A DNA stretch of 64,000 nucleotides. It comes from Macrotrachela quadricornifera (taxonomy: Eukaryota; Rotifera; Eurotatoria; Philodinida; Philodinidae). The notes under the pieces were generated by a model. That model ran no database searches, had not been told where the DNA came from, and was given only the letters and a program-made list of their open reading frames with translations. The DNA is taken from NCBI GenBank assembly GCA_022393335.1, contig JAJEKB010021880.1:3831523-3895522 (forward strand), given 5' to 3'. Both the position numbers and the translations under genes were made by a program. Below are positions 24,901-33,246 of the stretch, piece after piece. Every line of letters begins with the position of its first letter. The first letter of the stretch is position 1.

Positions 24901-27900
24901 AGCTTGGTAAAAAAACACTATTTAAGAATCTGGATGATATTACGAGACCTCTGGTTCGGTTGAAATAAAAAACTGTTTGTTTAGATTATCTATATAACTA
25001 TTAGAAAGATGTTTATAATAGATAAGTGAGTCAAAACATGATTTTTTTTAAATATAGATTTTTGAAAAAAATTCTGAAATCAAATAGATATACCGTAGTG
25101 TACTTCTCGACATTGTCTATTCATACGAATATCTACGGAATCTCGCACAGATATGTCTTAATTACGAGTATTTGTTAAAAATATTCCTTCTAAATCTTAA
25201 AAACCACAAACATTTGAAATTTGTGGAAAATTAGATATTTTCGCCAGGTGGTACATATATGTACCACCGGGACTCAAAGGGTTAAGATTTGTCATGTTCT
25301 TGATAAACAATAGTTGAAAAAAAGCGAGGGCAATGTGTCGACCAGAGATGTCTATTGCGGTTGAAAACTTGTCGATGCCGCGAACGCTTTTTAAAATATG
25401 CTTTGAATTTGACTGCTGAAACGATGTTAACCCTTTCACGGGCGAATTTCGGGTGGACAAGTTAGTTTTTGGAAGTGAGAATTAATAATAACTTCCTTCA
25501 GAACTCCCTGTTAAAGAAATAAATAAACAGTATTATTAGATCTCGAAGAGCCATAGATTAATCTCATCTATGTAGTATCAATAATTTTTCTATCAGACTC
25601 GATGGTCCTAGTTGATCACATTCCTTTGATGGAACACAAAAAAGTGGTACATATTTGTACCATCGCCCGTGAAAGGGTTAAACTAATGATATTGCTAGTG
25701 ATCTATCAAATTGATTCAAAGATCAGCCTGTTTTATTCATAAACATTGAAATTCTGTTAAATTTATGCAATTGTTCAATGTACTCGACAAAGAATGCTGT
25801 CACTGCCACTATAGACATATCCGGTGTGTTGAATTATCCGAAAATGTTTGTATTAGCTTAATTTTAGCATTGATATGATGAAAATTTTTCGAATAGATTG
25901 AACGATTATTACCTTTGATCGGTAGACTATTTTTCTCCACAAATCATAACTGGTTTTTTTTTCAAAAGATGTACTGTTAGATTTTTAATTGATTTTATAA
26001 CAAGTCTTTCTGTTTAATTTTTTCACATTTTGAAAAAACAATTTTCAACTAAAGACTACTTGTTTGTTCAACTCCTTTTTTGTGATATTATAGAATCACA
26101 AAGAAAATATCCCCATGACGACTTCTTTTACATGTTATCCATACATAGTTGTTTCATTAATACGATGCGACAACGTCAAAAAAAAACTCGTCCCAAATCG
26201 AAAATGGTTTTCTCAATATGTGAGATCTTTTAGCTTAAAATTCGAAAATCAGTTTTAGCTGAGAAAATATTTTTCGTTCAATATAACGTTAATTAAAAAA
26301 TCCAATGTTTTAGTCTAACAGTAAGATCCATAAACAGAAATTGTATTGACTTAAATCTCTTCAATTTTAGATGATTTATAAGATCGAAAGTCGTTCCAAG
26401 TTATGATAAAGTTATTTTGAAAAAAAAAAACTCGTCGAATTCATCTCCTACTATTCATACACACTACTAATCTATTTGAAATTCTTTTTAATCCATCTTC
26501 AACAACGGGAAATAAACTGATTTCAGATGATTTCTAGTAATTAGGTACGCATTCACACCATTTGGATCGTTTTCGTCTTAATAGAGACAATTTTTTTGTT
26601 GTCTACTGAACCACTCGATGTAACGTTTTTATACTAGTGACAATTTACAGCAAGGAAATGTTACTATCGAATACTACAATAGCAAATTCGATAGCTTTAT
26701 GAGACCGCATGTTGTAGTTAGTTAAAAAACTCAAATCTTATGAATTTGGGTTTAGGCTGCCTTTCAGATTTGGTTAAATTACTTATATAAGCATAGAGTG
26801 CATTAAATGATTTGTATGACATAGCAGTTTATTGATATAGTTCACAATTAATGAGATAAATTCGAAATATTCAAACTCTATTAATGAGTTTGAGTGCATG
26901 CCTACTAATCATTTCTGTAACTTCTTTGATCTATAGTGACGTCTTATAGTGATCCTAGATTGGCCCGAACAACCCTATATTGGGTTCTTATAATAGCGAA
27001 GAAAATAGCTTCCTTGAATCTGATTGGTCCTTAACGTGTTATGGTGATTTCTTTGATTTCAAATACAGAAATCAGTTTGAAGATTGTGTTTATTTCTATA
27101 GGAAGATAGAATGAAAAATTGATCTTTCTCTTTTTAGACAAACCAAAATTATTTGATCGAGTCAAACAAAGTTTACATAAGCTAGTCACACTCTTATATA
27201 CCACACTAATTAATCTTAACATATTTCCATTACGAACATTTGGAAGTAATATCAATCGTTTGCAAGCTAAGCATCTTGGTCAATTAGCTACGAGACTTTA
27301 CATTATTTTGCTTATCATCAGTTTTGCTATTCTCGGTCTATATACTATCATTCGACCACAAAATTTGATAAAGACGTTTGATAAACCGTCTCTCATTATC
27401 TACAATCGTCTTTTACTAAATCATAGTTCAACACTTCAATGTCCTTGCTCATCGATTTCATCTATGTACAATAAATTTATCGATGTTGAACCTGTATTTC
27501 ATCAAGTAAGTATAAAAGACTATTTGAAACTCATTTAAAATGATGAAATTTAGGCAAATCAAAGTAAAAAGTTCTAATATATATCTTAATTATCTAAAAG
27601 AAAAATTTTGTATTGTTTATCATAGCTCATTGGAAAGTTCTAAGATAATAGTTAGTTTTTGTAATTAATTAATTCTAGGTTTGTTCAAGTCCGCTTGTGA
27701 GAGATGAATGGCGAATAAATTTAACAGAAGACATTATTCGTAATCTTTCGATTTACTCTAATACAGACTATCGTCGTTTCATGTCATCACATTTACAATT
27801 TCTTGCTGGATTATGTAATCATTCAATTGAATTAGTGAATGATTCTATTGGTAAATTTCTTTCTTCACTTTTTGTCACTGCTCAACTTTTACCACAAATA

Positions 27901-30900
27901 AATTTTAATACACAAATTTCTTTGTCCATCAATCAGAGTAGATCAAATGCTCCTGCAATGTTCACTCGTCTGCTTACTTTAATTCGAGCTGTAAATCATG
28001 GAAATGGTATAGTAACAGCCTATGGAACGAATTTTGAATATATTGCTCCTTGGTTTGGTATTAGTAGAGTTTCATTGATGACTCAATCAATCACTTATGA
28101 CAATGAATGTTCATGTGAATTAAATGCAAATTGCACAATTCAAGCAGTCTTTATTAAAGGAAATACGTCTGAAATCCTCCAAATTAAAGGTTTAAAAATG
28201 GGTTGTACACCAAGTGAATCATTTTTTCTATCGACTCTTGAATGTTTTTATGATTTTGAATGTATTAATCTAATTCAACAAGAGATTAATAATAAAAATT
28301 CAAATATATCTTTCATACTCTCTGCAAACATTAGTCGATTCTTAATTAATACAACTATCAATGATCTTGTTAAAGAACTTTTTATCGAAAATTGGTTAAC
28401 AAAAATAAATTATTCATCATATTTTGATCAATGTTCACCTATATTATGTTCATATACTTATATTCAACAGATAAATTCATTTTACACAATAACTGTTTTA
28501 CTTGGTCTTTATGGTGGTCTATCATTTATTCTTAAATGGATTTCTCCCAATATTGTTTATCTTATATTTAAAATCTTCCAATATAGGAATAAGCGACGAA
28601 TTATACCTGCATCTACTATTGAGATGACTACAATTGATGAAACATTAACTCCCATAAATGTTCACGAGATCGGCGGAGATTCAACACTTCCGTATACAAC
28701 ATTTGTTTTAGTTTGAAACATGAACTATAGTTATCTTTTTTAGGACAAAATTATTCTCGACATTAATGCGTTGTCTCGTCTTTGGTTTTATTATTTTCAT
28801 ATTTATGATTGCAGCAATTATTGCCACATCCATTTATTTCAATCGAGAAAAAACTAATTATGCTATACTATCTAGTATGAGATTTTGTGAAACACGATCT
28901 TAAAAAGATAGATGAAGTGTTTAAAGGTAGAAATTTGGATCTACCTCCACAGATCGTGACGGACAGAATTCTATAATCTGTCACACAAATCTGCATAGGG
29001 ATATGCAAAAGTAATGTCAGAAGTACTTTATTTTCTTCTAGAAGATCTTTAGATTTCAGTTTTTATTTACTTACCGAATTATATTAAAATACAAAATATA
29101 TGAAAAGAGAATAGAATTTCTAAAGTATGATTTATTGTATATATGAAATAAGAAAACGTAATTTCTCTTCATATAGAAAAAATGCCTTTATCGGAGCAGA
29201 GAAATTTACTTCTTTTGATAAACAACAAGTACATAATTAAAATAAAGTTTTACTATGTAGATTGTATTCTCTTTTCATATATTTCGTATTTTAATACAAC
29301 TCAGTAAGTAAATGAAAATTGAAATTCAAAGAGTATAGCATATTAATCTGTCTCATTCGCCAGTTAAGTTTTTATATAAAAAGAGTGTTTCTAGATATTT
29401 AATTATTATAATACTAGTTAAATAGGAATGAAATAGTATAGAAGATTGGATAGGCCAAATTTTCAATTAATAAGGTTAGAGATTCGTGCATCAATCGATG
29501 AATATGTCATATATTTCGAGTGTTACACATATTCATTAAAATAATTCAAACCTATTTTACGTACTATTTCATACGATGTTTAGGTTTATTTCAATTTAAT
29601 TTAAATAATTCATCTTTGAATAAAATATATGGATTATACATGAATATTGAAGTGAATTTCATCTATCATTTAATAGATTAGTTTTATCATATATACAAAA
29701 TTTTCAATAATCATTTTTTTATTTTCTTAGCGGTCTCAATAATTCCAACAACAAGTACGATTATTTCGACAACGATAACGCCTACTACGGCAGGTCTGTA
29801 TGTTGTAATTGTATTTCGAAGTTATTGTCTATGATATTTTTCTATTAGATAAAATTAAAGAAACTAGATTTTAGTAATGCTTGTCATATAAATTGTATTA
29901 ATACCGACAATCTTCAATCCGATGAGTGTAACTATTACTAAAACAGTTTTTTTTGTCTTTAATTTCTATCGATAAATTTCAATTGGTGATTAATGATAGC
30001 AAAAAAATGTGTTATTAACATCAATATTGCATTATATTTATTTATCACATCAGTATTTAATCTAAAATTATCCTTTTTCATAGAAGAATTCTTGACTTAC
30101 AATCAAGGGAAATATACTGAAGAAACTCGAGTTTTATAGAATTGCAAATATCTTCTTAGAAATATATAGTTTTAAATATCTCGAGATCTTATATTATAAG
30201 ACAAATATCAAACTTATATTGAAAATTTCATCAGAAAACTAAAGAAGAATCGAATGATACGGCCTTATTTTTCTGTTTGTGCGTTGTTGTAGATTTTTTT
30301 ATAAAAATATCTAATATAAAATCGAGAATTCAAGTTTTTTCTAAATCTAATTATGTCAAAAAGTTTCATATCACTTTATCTATCATACATGTTTATATTT
30401 TACTTATTCATAAGATTAAGAAAAATATAGAAAGTGAATAGATCGCGCCATCACTATTTAACTATTTTTGTCTCTGATGTAATAGGCAAAATGTTACCAC
30501 TTTCTTTTTTCTTAGTGCCAACTTGTCAGTTAACGTTTCAACAAATAAATTTGTATGCGACTGCTTCTAATTCGTATCCGACTTCAATTGCTGTTGACGA
30601 TTTTAACAGTGATGGTCATTTAGATATCGCCGTCGCGACCGGTTATTCTACTAACATAGATATAATACTTGGAAATGGTGATGGGACTTTTAATGCACAA
30701 ACAACTTATTCGAGTGGAGATTTTGGTCCATGGTCAATTGATGTCGGTGATTTCAACAGGGATGGTCGTATAGATCTTGTTGTTGCTAACGTGGGTGTTG
30801 ACACCGTAGGCGTATTGTATGGAAATGGCGACGGTACCTTTGCAACAGCAATGACATTTTCGACGGGAGCTGCGAGTGCGCCGTATTGGGTCGCTGTCGA

Positions 30901-31615
30901 TGACTATAACAATGATAATTATTTAGATCTCGCTGTTGCCAATAGTGCTCCTGGCAATATAGCTGTATTGTTTGGCAACAGAGAGGGAACATTTGAAACA
31001 CCAACGATATATTGCAATGATATTTGCTACTCTTCCTCGTCAATTGCTACTGGTGATTTTAATAGAGATGGGCAACTGGATCTCGCTGTCGGCTGCGGAA
31101 CAATGGACTATGTATCTGTACTACTTAACAATGGCAATGGATATTTTAGTGAGCCAATGACATTTTATAATGGTCCTTTAAGTTCTACGAATACTGTAGC
31201 TGTAGGTGATTTCAACAATGATAATCAATCGGATCTTGCTATTGTCAATAATGAAAAAGACAGTATAGATATAATGATCGGATATGCTAATGGATCTTTT
31301 CAAGCACCAGTAAAATTTTCGACAGGATTTTATAGTTGGCCAGGTTTGGTTATTGTTGGCGACTTCAATAACGATGGGCAACAAGATCTTGCCGTTACCA
31401 ATAATTACGCACATAATGTAGGTATATTCCTTGGCTTTGGTAATGGAACTTTTCTAACACAAACTATATTTTCGACTGGTGTTGGTAGCAAACCATATGC
31501 GATTGCTTCAGGAGATTTTAATAGGGATGGTAGATTAGATCTTGTTATTAGCAATAACGGTCCGCACACTGTGGATATCTTACTAAACACATGCGATTGT
31601 TGCATCTCCGATTAG
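9756..31615 (+). CDS. Triple-module polytopic membrane protein with FG-GAP propeller
   Basis: Assembled from 12 exons: 9756-9924, 14415-14707, 19796-20386, 20445-20751, 20803-20940, 21763-22358, 23698-24304, 27138-27505, 27679-28691, 28744-28874, 29731-29793, 30516-31615. All have GT..AG introns, phases match at every junction, and the coding length is 5376 nt (1791 aa). Residues 1-453, 454-900 and 901-1360 are three copies of one module: short cytosolic lead, membrane helix with TRLY, CPC, CSS..W, LC.LSN, C.C..C, GC....LST..C.Y..C, C.P..C.Y, second helix with YGGL. Residues 1361-1404 hold a seventh helix, 1405-1425 a Thr-rich stalk, and 1426-1791 seven FG-GAP blades. With a cytosolic N-terminus, the propeller would be extracellular. 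The function is unknown. Two junctions (28691/28744 and 29793/30516) rest on weaker donors and need RNA support. Confidence 0.8.
9942..13063 (-). mobile_element. hAT transposon, 3122 bp, 8-bp TSD
   Basis: Terminal inverted repeats of at least 15 bp: the left end is TAGGGCTGCCAAGTGC at 9942 and the right end is GCACTTGGCAGCCCTG ending at 13063. Both ends are flanked by the perfect direct repeat CTCAAATT (9934-9941 and 13064-13071), the 8-bp duplication expected for hAT. The transposase is on the minus strand. The element sits in intron 1 of the triple-module gene, 17 bp after the exon 1 end. Confidence 0.92.
10243..12383 (-). pseudogene. hAT transposase, decayed, multi-exon
   Basis: Minus-strand pieces at 12383-11961, 11918-11454, 11403-11219 (through 10813) and 10791-10243 form one transposase. 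ATG at 12383 starts a Ser/Lys-rich leader, followed by a zinc finger (CKSAFSIGNGEEYLINRHL). The first catalytic Asp is in SFDGSSKG, the second in GVDNTNTNFG, and the Glu is in SNAFIEGVFSHMKHLW near the C-terminus. Short introns fit (for example donor CG|GTACAT at about 11971 to acceptor TTAAG at about 11928, and a 60-nt intron near 11310-11370). In-frame TAA codons lie after GFIR (11454) and within the RRSSKR-like segment (about 11403), and the usual CxxH region between the second Asp and SSKR is missing. The element is therefore probably immobile by itself. Confidence 0.8.
13072..14414. other. Remainder of intron 1, no gene seen
   Basis: AT-rich DNA between the hAT element and exon 2. Stretches near 13560-13760 have the poly-T-rich character of the old dispersed repeats, but I see no coding signal. 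It ends in the polypyrimidine acceptor at 14404-14414. Confidence 0.5.
14415..20751 (+). CDS. Module 1 exons 2-4 of triple-module gene
   Basis: Exons 14415-14707, 19796-20386 and 20445-20751. Exon 2 gives the rest of helix 1 and the start of the ectodomain (SCPC at about residue 105, FHPICSS and the Trp of REWI), ending phase 0 at ASYQ|GTAAGG. Exon 3 resumes with FELLAALCSLSNETV and carries a Cys cluster (GGCTPLDALLATTFDCLYNISC). Exon 4 has EEWSTKINYSKYFSKCVPTFC and the second helix (TITLLLSLYGGLTMMLRI). Several Asn-X-Ser/Thr sites support an extracellular ectodomain. Intron 2 (14708-19795) holds a LINE and an inverted-repeat element; intron 3 is 58 nt. Confidence 0.75.
14850..15391. mobile_element. 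Poly-C/poly-G inverted-repeat element, MITE-like
   Basis: It starts AA plus 15 C (14852-14866) and ends with 11 G plus TT (15379-15391). It is flanked by TA on both sides (14848-14849 and 15392-15393), as a Tc1/mariner-type target would be. Next to the runs are arms with CAGAATAAAA and TTTTATTTTGG. Internally there are repeated GGCGTTCTATT and CCTTCTATTA units on the same strand near both ends (14881-14955 and 15290-15375). No coding capacity. Confidence 0.6.
15460..18300 (-). mobile_element. Decayed LINE in intron 2
   Basis: Minus-strand order: an N-terminal segment near 18250-17980, endonuclease region 17931-17611, linker 17260-17054, RT fingers around 17022-16741, RT palm 16250-16044, and a C-terminal tail ending near 15476. 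It is inserted opposite to the host gene. It looks 5'-truncated or strongly eroded; no target duplication was recognised. Confidence 0.75.
15476..17931 (-). pseudogene. LINE endonuclease-reverse transcriptase, broken
   Basis: The endonuclease part (17931-17611) contains AGEDNTHMRDVGLLLS and ITIIYIYAPTS and ends at IIIGD, matching the APE-type core of endonuclease-reverse transcriptase LINEs. The RT palm (16250-16044) has LSPLPLIAYIERVM-like and NNLRFANDIDLI segments. The catalytic box normally reads F-A-D-D; here the first Asp is Asn, so polymerase activity should be lost. The fingers region around 16741-17022 is split over frames, and the tail near 15560-15476 carries the DRQIWRRLI motif of the C-terminus. 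Multiple frameshifts and stops separate the pieces. Confidence 0.75.
18317..19795. other. Remainder of intron 2, no gene seen
   Basis: AT-rich; short open frames at 18268-18653 have no recognisable domain. It ends at the acceptor TTTATATTTAG, 19785-19795. Confidence 0.45.
20803..24304 (+). CDS. Module 2 exons 5-7 of triple-module gene
   Basis: Exons 20803-20940, 21763-22358 and 23698-24304. Exon 5 (the acceptor after a 51-nt intron is CTAG|GA) gives the cytosolic lead and VTRTYLILLG. Exon 6 completes helix 1 (SILILFIFTLL) and has LICPCLNVTIPYGRF, FHKVCSS..VSEEW and LSTLCQLSNKTI. Exon 7 has CICATDPYC, GCFTIDSLLLSTLECYYLDLC, YESCAPIYCSY and helix 2 (ISTIGGLILALRLI). Module boundaries are phase 1 on both sides (symmetric 1-1), which allows tandem duplication without a frameshift. 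Intron 5 carries a Tc1 remnant, intron 6 a piggyBac remnant. Confidence 0.78.
21200..21480 (-). pseudogene. Tc1/mariner-type transposase remnant
   Basis: Minus-strand translation of about 21412-21262 gives QKRSPALTKSHKHLRLRWA, then a TGA where Tc1 proteins have Trp in VVxSDE, then SDEMKFNLYGPNGFSYY. Upstream, TINRLIKI at about 21450 fits the helix-turn-helix linker. It is a stop-containing fragment lacking both ends, within intron 5 of the triple-module gene. Confidence 0.7.
22442..23000 (+). mobile_element. piggyBac-type element, left end and N-terminal remnant
   Basis: TTAA (22438-22441) followed by CCCTTTCACGGCGA closely matches the terminal repeat of the MITE at 25431. Downstream at about 22784-22935 a broken frame encodes an acidic stretch (EENSNLLSDMSNLDND, then ESSYSEEE) interrupted by TAA, like the acidic N-terminus of piggyBac transposases. 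No right end was found before exon 7. Confidence 0.45.
24867..25281. mobile_element. piggyBac-type MITE A, 415 bp
   Basis: 14-bp perfect terminal inverted repeats CCCTTTGAGTCCCG / CGGGACTCAAAGGG, flanked by TTAA on both sides (24863-24866, 25282-25285). A perfect 22-bp palindrome, centred on TACATATATGTA, abuts the right repeat (25246-25267). No coding capacity. In intron 7. Confidence 0.9.
25431..25677. mobile_element. piggyBac-type MITE B, 247 bp
   Basis: 15-bp perfect terminal inverted repeats CCCTTTCACGGGCGA / TCGCCCGTGAAAGGG with TTAA at 25427-25430 and 25678-25681. An imperfect GTGGTACATATTTGTACCA palindrome next to the right repeat parallels MITE A, so both probably use related transposases. 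In intron 7, 145 bp from MITE A. Confidence 0.9.
27138..28691 (+). CDS. Module 3 exons 8-9 of triple-module gene
   Basis: Exons 27138-27505 and 27679-28691. Exon 8 completes Asp with G from exon 7 and gives a longer cytosolic lead, LATRLYIILLIISFAILGLY as helix 1, LQCPCSSISS and VFHQ|GTAAG. Exon 9 has VCSSPLVRDEW, FLAGLCNHSIELV, NECSCELNANC, GCTPSESFFLSTLECFYDFEC, FDQCSPILCSY and helix 2 (TITVLLGLYGGLSFILKWI), then a basic cytosolic tail. The frame runs on to a TGA at 28714, so an alternative 3' end without the propeller is possible if the 52-nt intron at 28692 (weak donor CC|GTATAC) is retained. Confidence 0.78.
28744..29793 (+). CDS. Exons 10-11: seventh membrane helix and Thr-rich stalk
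   Basis: Exon 10 (28744-28874) encodes TKLFSTLMRCLVFGFIIFIF and AAIIATSIYF, one clear hydrophobic helix with a basic N-terminal side, then REKTNYAILS. Exon 11 (29731-29793) encodes IIPTTSTIISTTITPTTA, a Ser/Thr-rich stalk likely to be O-glycosylated. Phase 1 donors at both ends join correctly to the propeller exon. Without exons 10-12 the protein would end after module 3. Confidence 0.7.
29051..29328. mobile_element. Foldback MITE-like element in intron 10
   Basis: Inverted arms of about 60 bp: 29051-29115 pairs with 29262-29328 (shared ATTAAAATAC-AAATATATGAAAAGAGAATA, one strand, with a few mismatches). Loop of about 150 bp, no coding capacity. The target duplication was not resolved. Confidence 0.6.
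30516..31615 (+). CDS. Exon 12: seven-bladed FG-GAP propeller
   Basis: The acceptor TTTCTTTTTTCTTAG|TG precedes VPTCQLTFQQ. Seven repeats of about 50 residues follow, each with a Ca-binding-like D-x-N-x-D-G-x-x-D core (DFNSDGHLD, DFNRDGRID, DYNNDNYLD, DFNRDGQLD, DFNNDNQSD, DFNNDGQQD, DFNRDGRLD) and a GNGDGTF-type end. The count equals a complete integrin-alpha-like propeller. It ends CDCCISD. The frame is open upstream to 30434, but those residues lack repeat character and include the polypyrimidine tract, so the exon start at 30516 is preferred. If exons 1-11 are separate, this would be a secreted propeller fragment without a signal peptide. Confidence 0.85.
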
Positions 31616-32446
31616 CTGAAGAAAAGTGTGTCTACTATTTATTTTATCTTTTCCTTGAAAACTGTTAAATTGTATGAAACTTTACAAATTATGCTTTGCT
31701 TCTTCATAAAAATACGACAAATCTAAAAAAATTTTTTCGTTATATTTTCCCATATATTCAGCTTTTCTAAATAATATGATATTTTTAGAAAAGTTATAGT
31801 AATGTGCAGCCTTTTGTAACTTGTATTACTTTCCTTCTTCATTTTAAATGTATTTATCTATTCTCTACTTTGTCAATATGCTTAAAATATCTTATGAAAT
31901 CGTATGCACTCGCTTCATGTGTTTATAAATGTTACCATATAATTCAAAAATTAAATATAACTCAAATCGCTTGAAGATAATCTATTTCTTTCAATTTCGA
32001 GAAAGATATAAAATTCAAAAAATTATCAAATATATTTGCAAAAACATATTCAATCACTTTGATAATATAATTTTACAATAAAAGAAATGTTAGTCGATTG
32101 AACGAATAAAATGATTTTACAAAGTAATAAATTTTCTCGAACTATTGCCGCAGAATTTTGAGACATACTTTGATGTGAAAGAAAAATTGATAGTTGATGA
32201 AATTCTGATAAAGTTCAAAGGAAGATCCTCCTTCAAACAATATCTATTATAAAAAATAATCAAGTGTGATTACAATATTTTCATCAGAGACGAGCAACTC
32301 CGATTATTTCTCGTTTCAGCTCCAACCCAGCTCCATTCAATAATAAGTCTCTCCACTCCAGCTCCAGCTCCGCATTCAGAAAAAAATTGTCTTAGGTAAT
32401 TTTTGAACCCTGGTAATGTTCAGTAAATTTACATTTTATTTAATCA
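31616..32446. other. Intergenic, no supported gene
   Basis: AT-rich 3' flank of the triple-module gene. A CTCCAGCTCCA-rich patch lies at about 32290-32370. No coding signal. Confidence 0.5.
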
Positions 32447-33229
32447 TGAATACAATGGAGGCACCTTCATATTTAGATTCCCAAGGATTTGATTTTTTCA
32501 CGATGATCAAAATCAGTTTTTTAAATTTTTTATCACTACAGAGTTATCTTCTTAGAAAGGTAATTATATATTCTGATACAGCTTAAAATTCTCTATGTCT
32601 TATATATTTGTCAACTGTCTTGCATTTACGTATTGCATAAATAATTTGAGTATAATGAAAAAGTTCTTAATCGACAAGTACGAAAAATCTACATTTTTTT
32701 GTTACTTTTATAGTGTTATTTTCGAAAATTCCTGTATATTTTTGTCTTGTCTTGTGTTCATGCACTGAAGAATATTTCGAATATAATGTAGATATCCTCC
32801 TTCACAAGCTGTAAAAAAAAAGTAGATTTTTTTAACTGTCTTGTTTCCAAAGTTCAGGATGATTGAGCACGTGAAGCAGTATCAGAAGATATGATTATCT
32901 ATTCCAAAATTTACTTCTATACTACTAATAAAGCTGAAATAAAAAGTAAATTATTACTAGGACATCCAGACTTTTTGAATTTTTCAAGGAGACTACCTAA
33001 GTTATATTTGAATTATTCCTCAACGCATAAATGTAAGGTAAGACGAAAAAATATAGAATGATAGAGAATTTCACGTGCTATCAAATGGTGTACTTTCTTT
33101 TACATAATTTATTTTTTTAGGGTAATAACTAAAAACTACGGCGAAAAAATATAGATTTTTCGTACTTGTCGATCATGAAAAAAGCAAATCCTTGCGAATC
33201 TAGATATGAGGGTGCCTCTATTGTATTCA
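32447..33229. mobile_element. Inverted-repeat element, 783 bp
   Basis: The left arm 32447-32504 (starts TGAATACAATGGAGGCACC) pairs with the right arm 33172-33229 (ends GGTGCCTCTATTGTATTCA) with a few mismatches. The arm continues as 32671-32695 pairing with the TTTTCGTACTTGTCGAT block at 33158-33173, so the left arm seems to have gained an insert of about 165 bp. No transposase. Confidence 0.65.
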
Positions 33230-33246
33230 ATTTATTTTCGTAATAA

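Noticed and set aside
25197..25460. Minus-strand 87-aa ORF
   Set aside because: It runs across the end of one MITE and the start of another; composite by chance.
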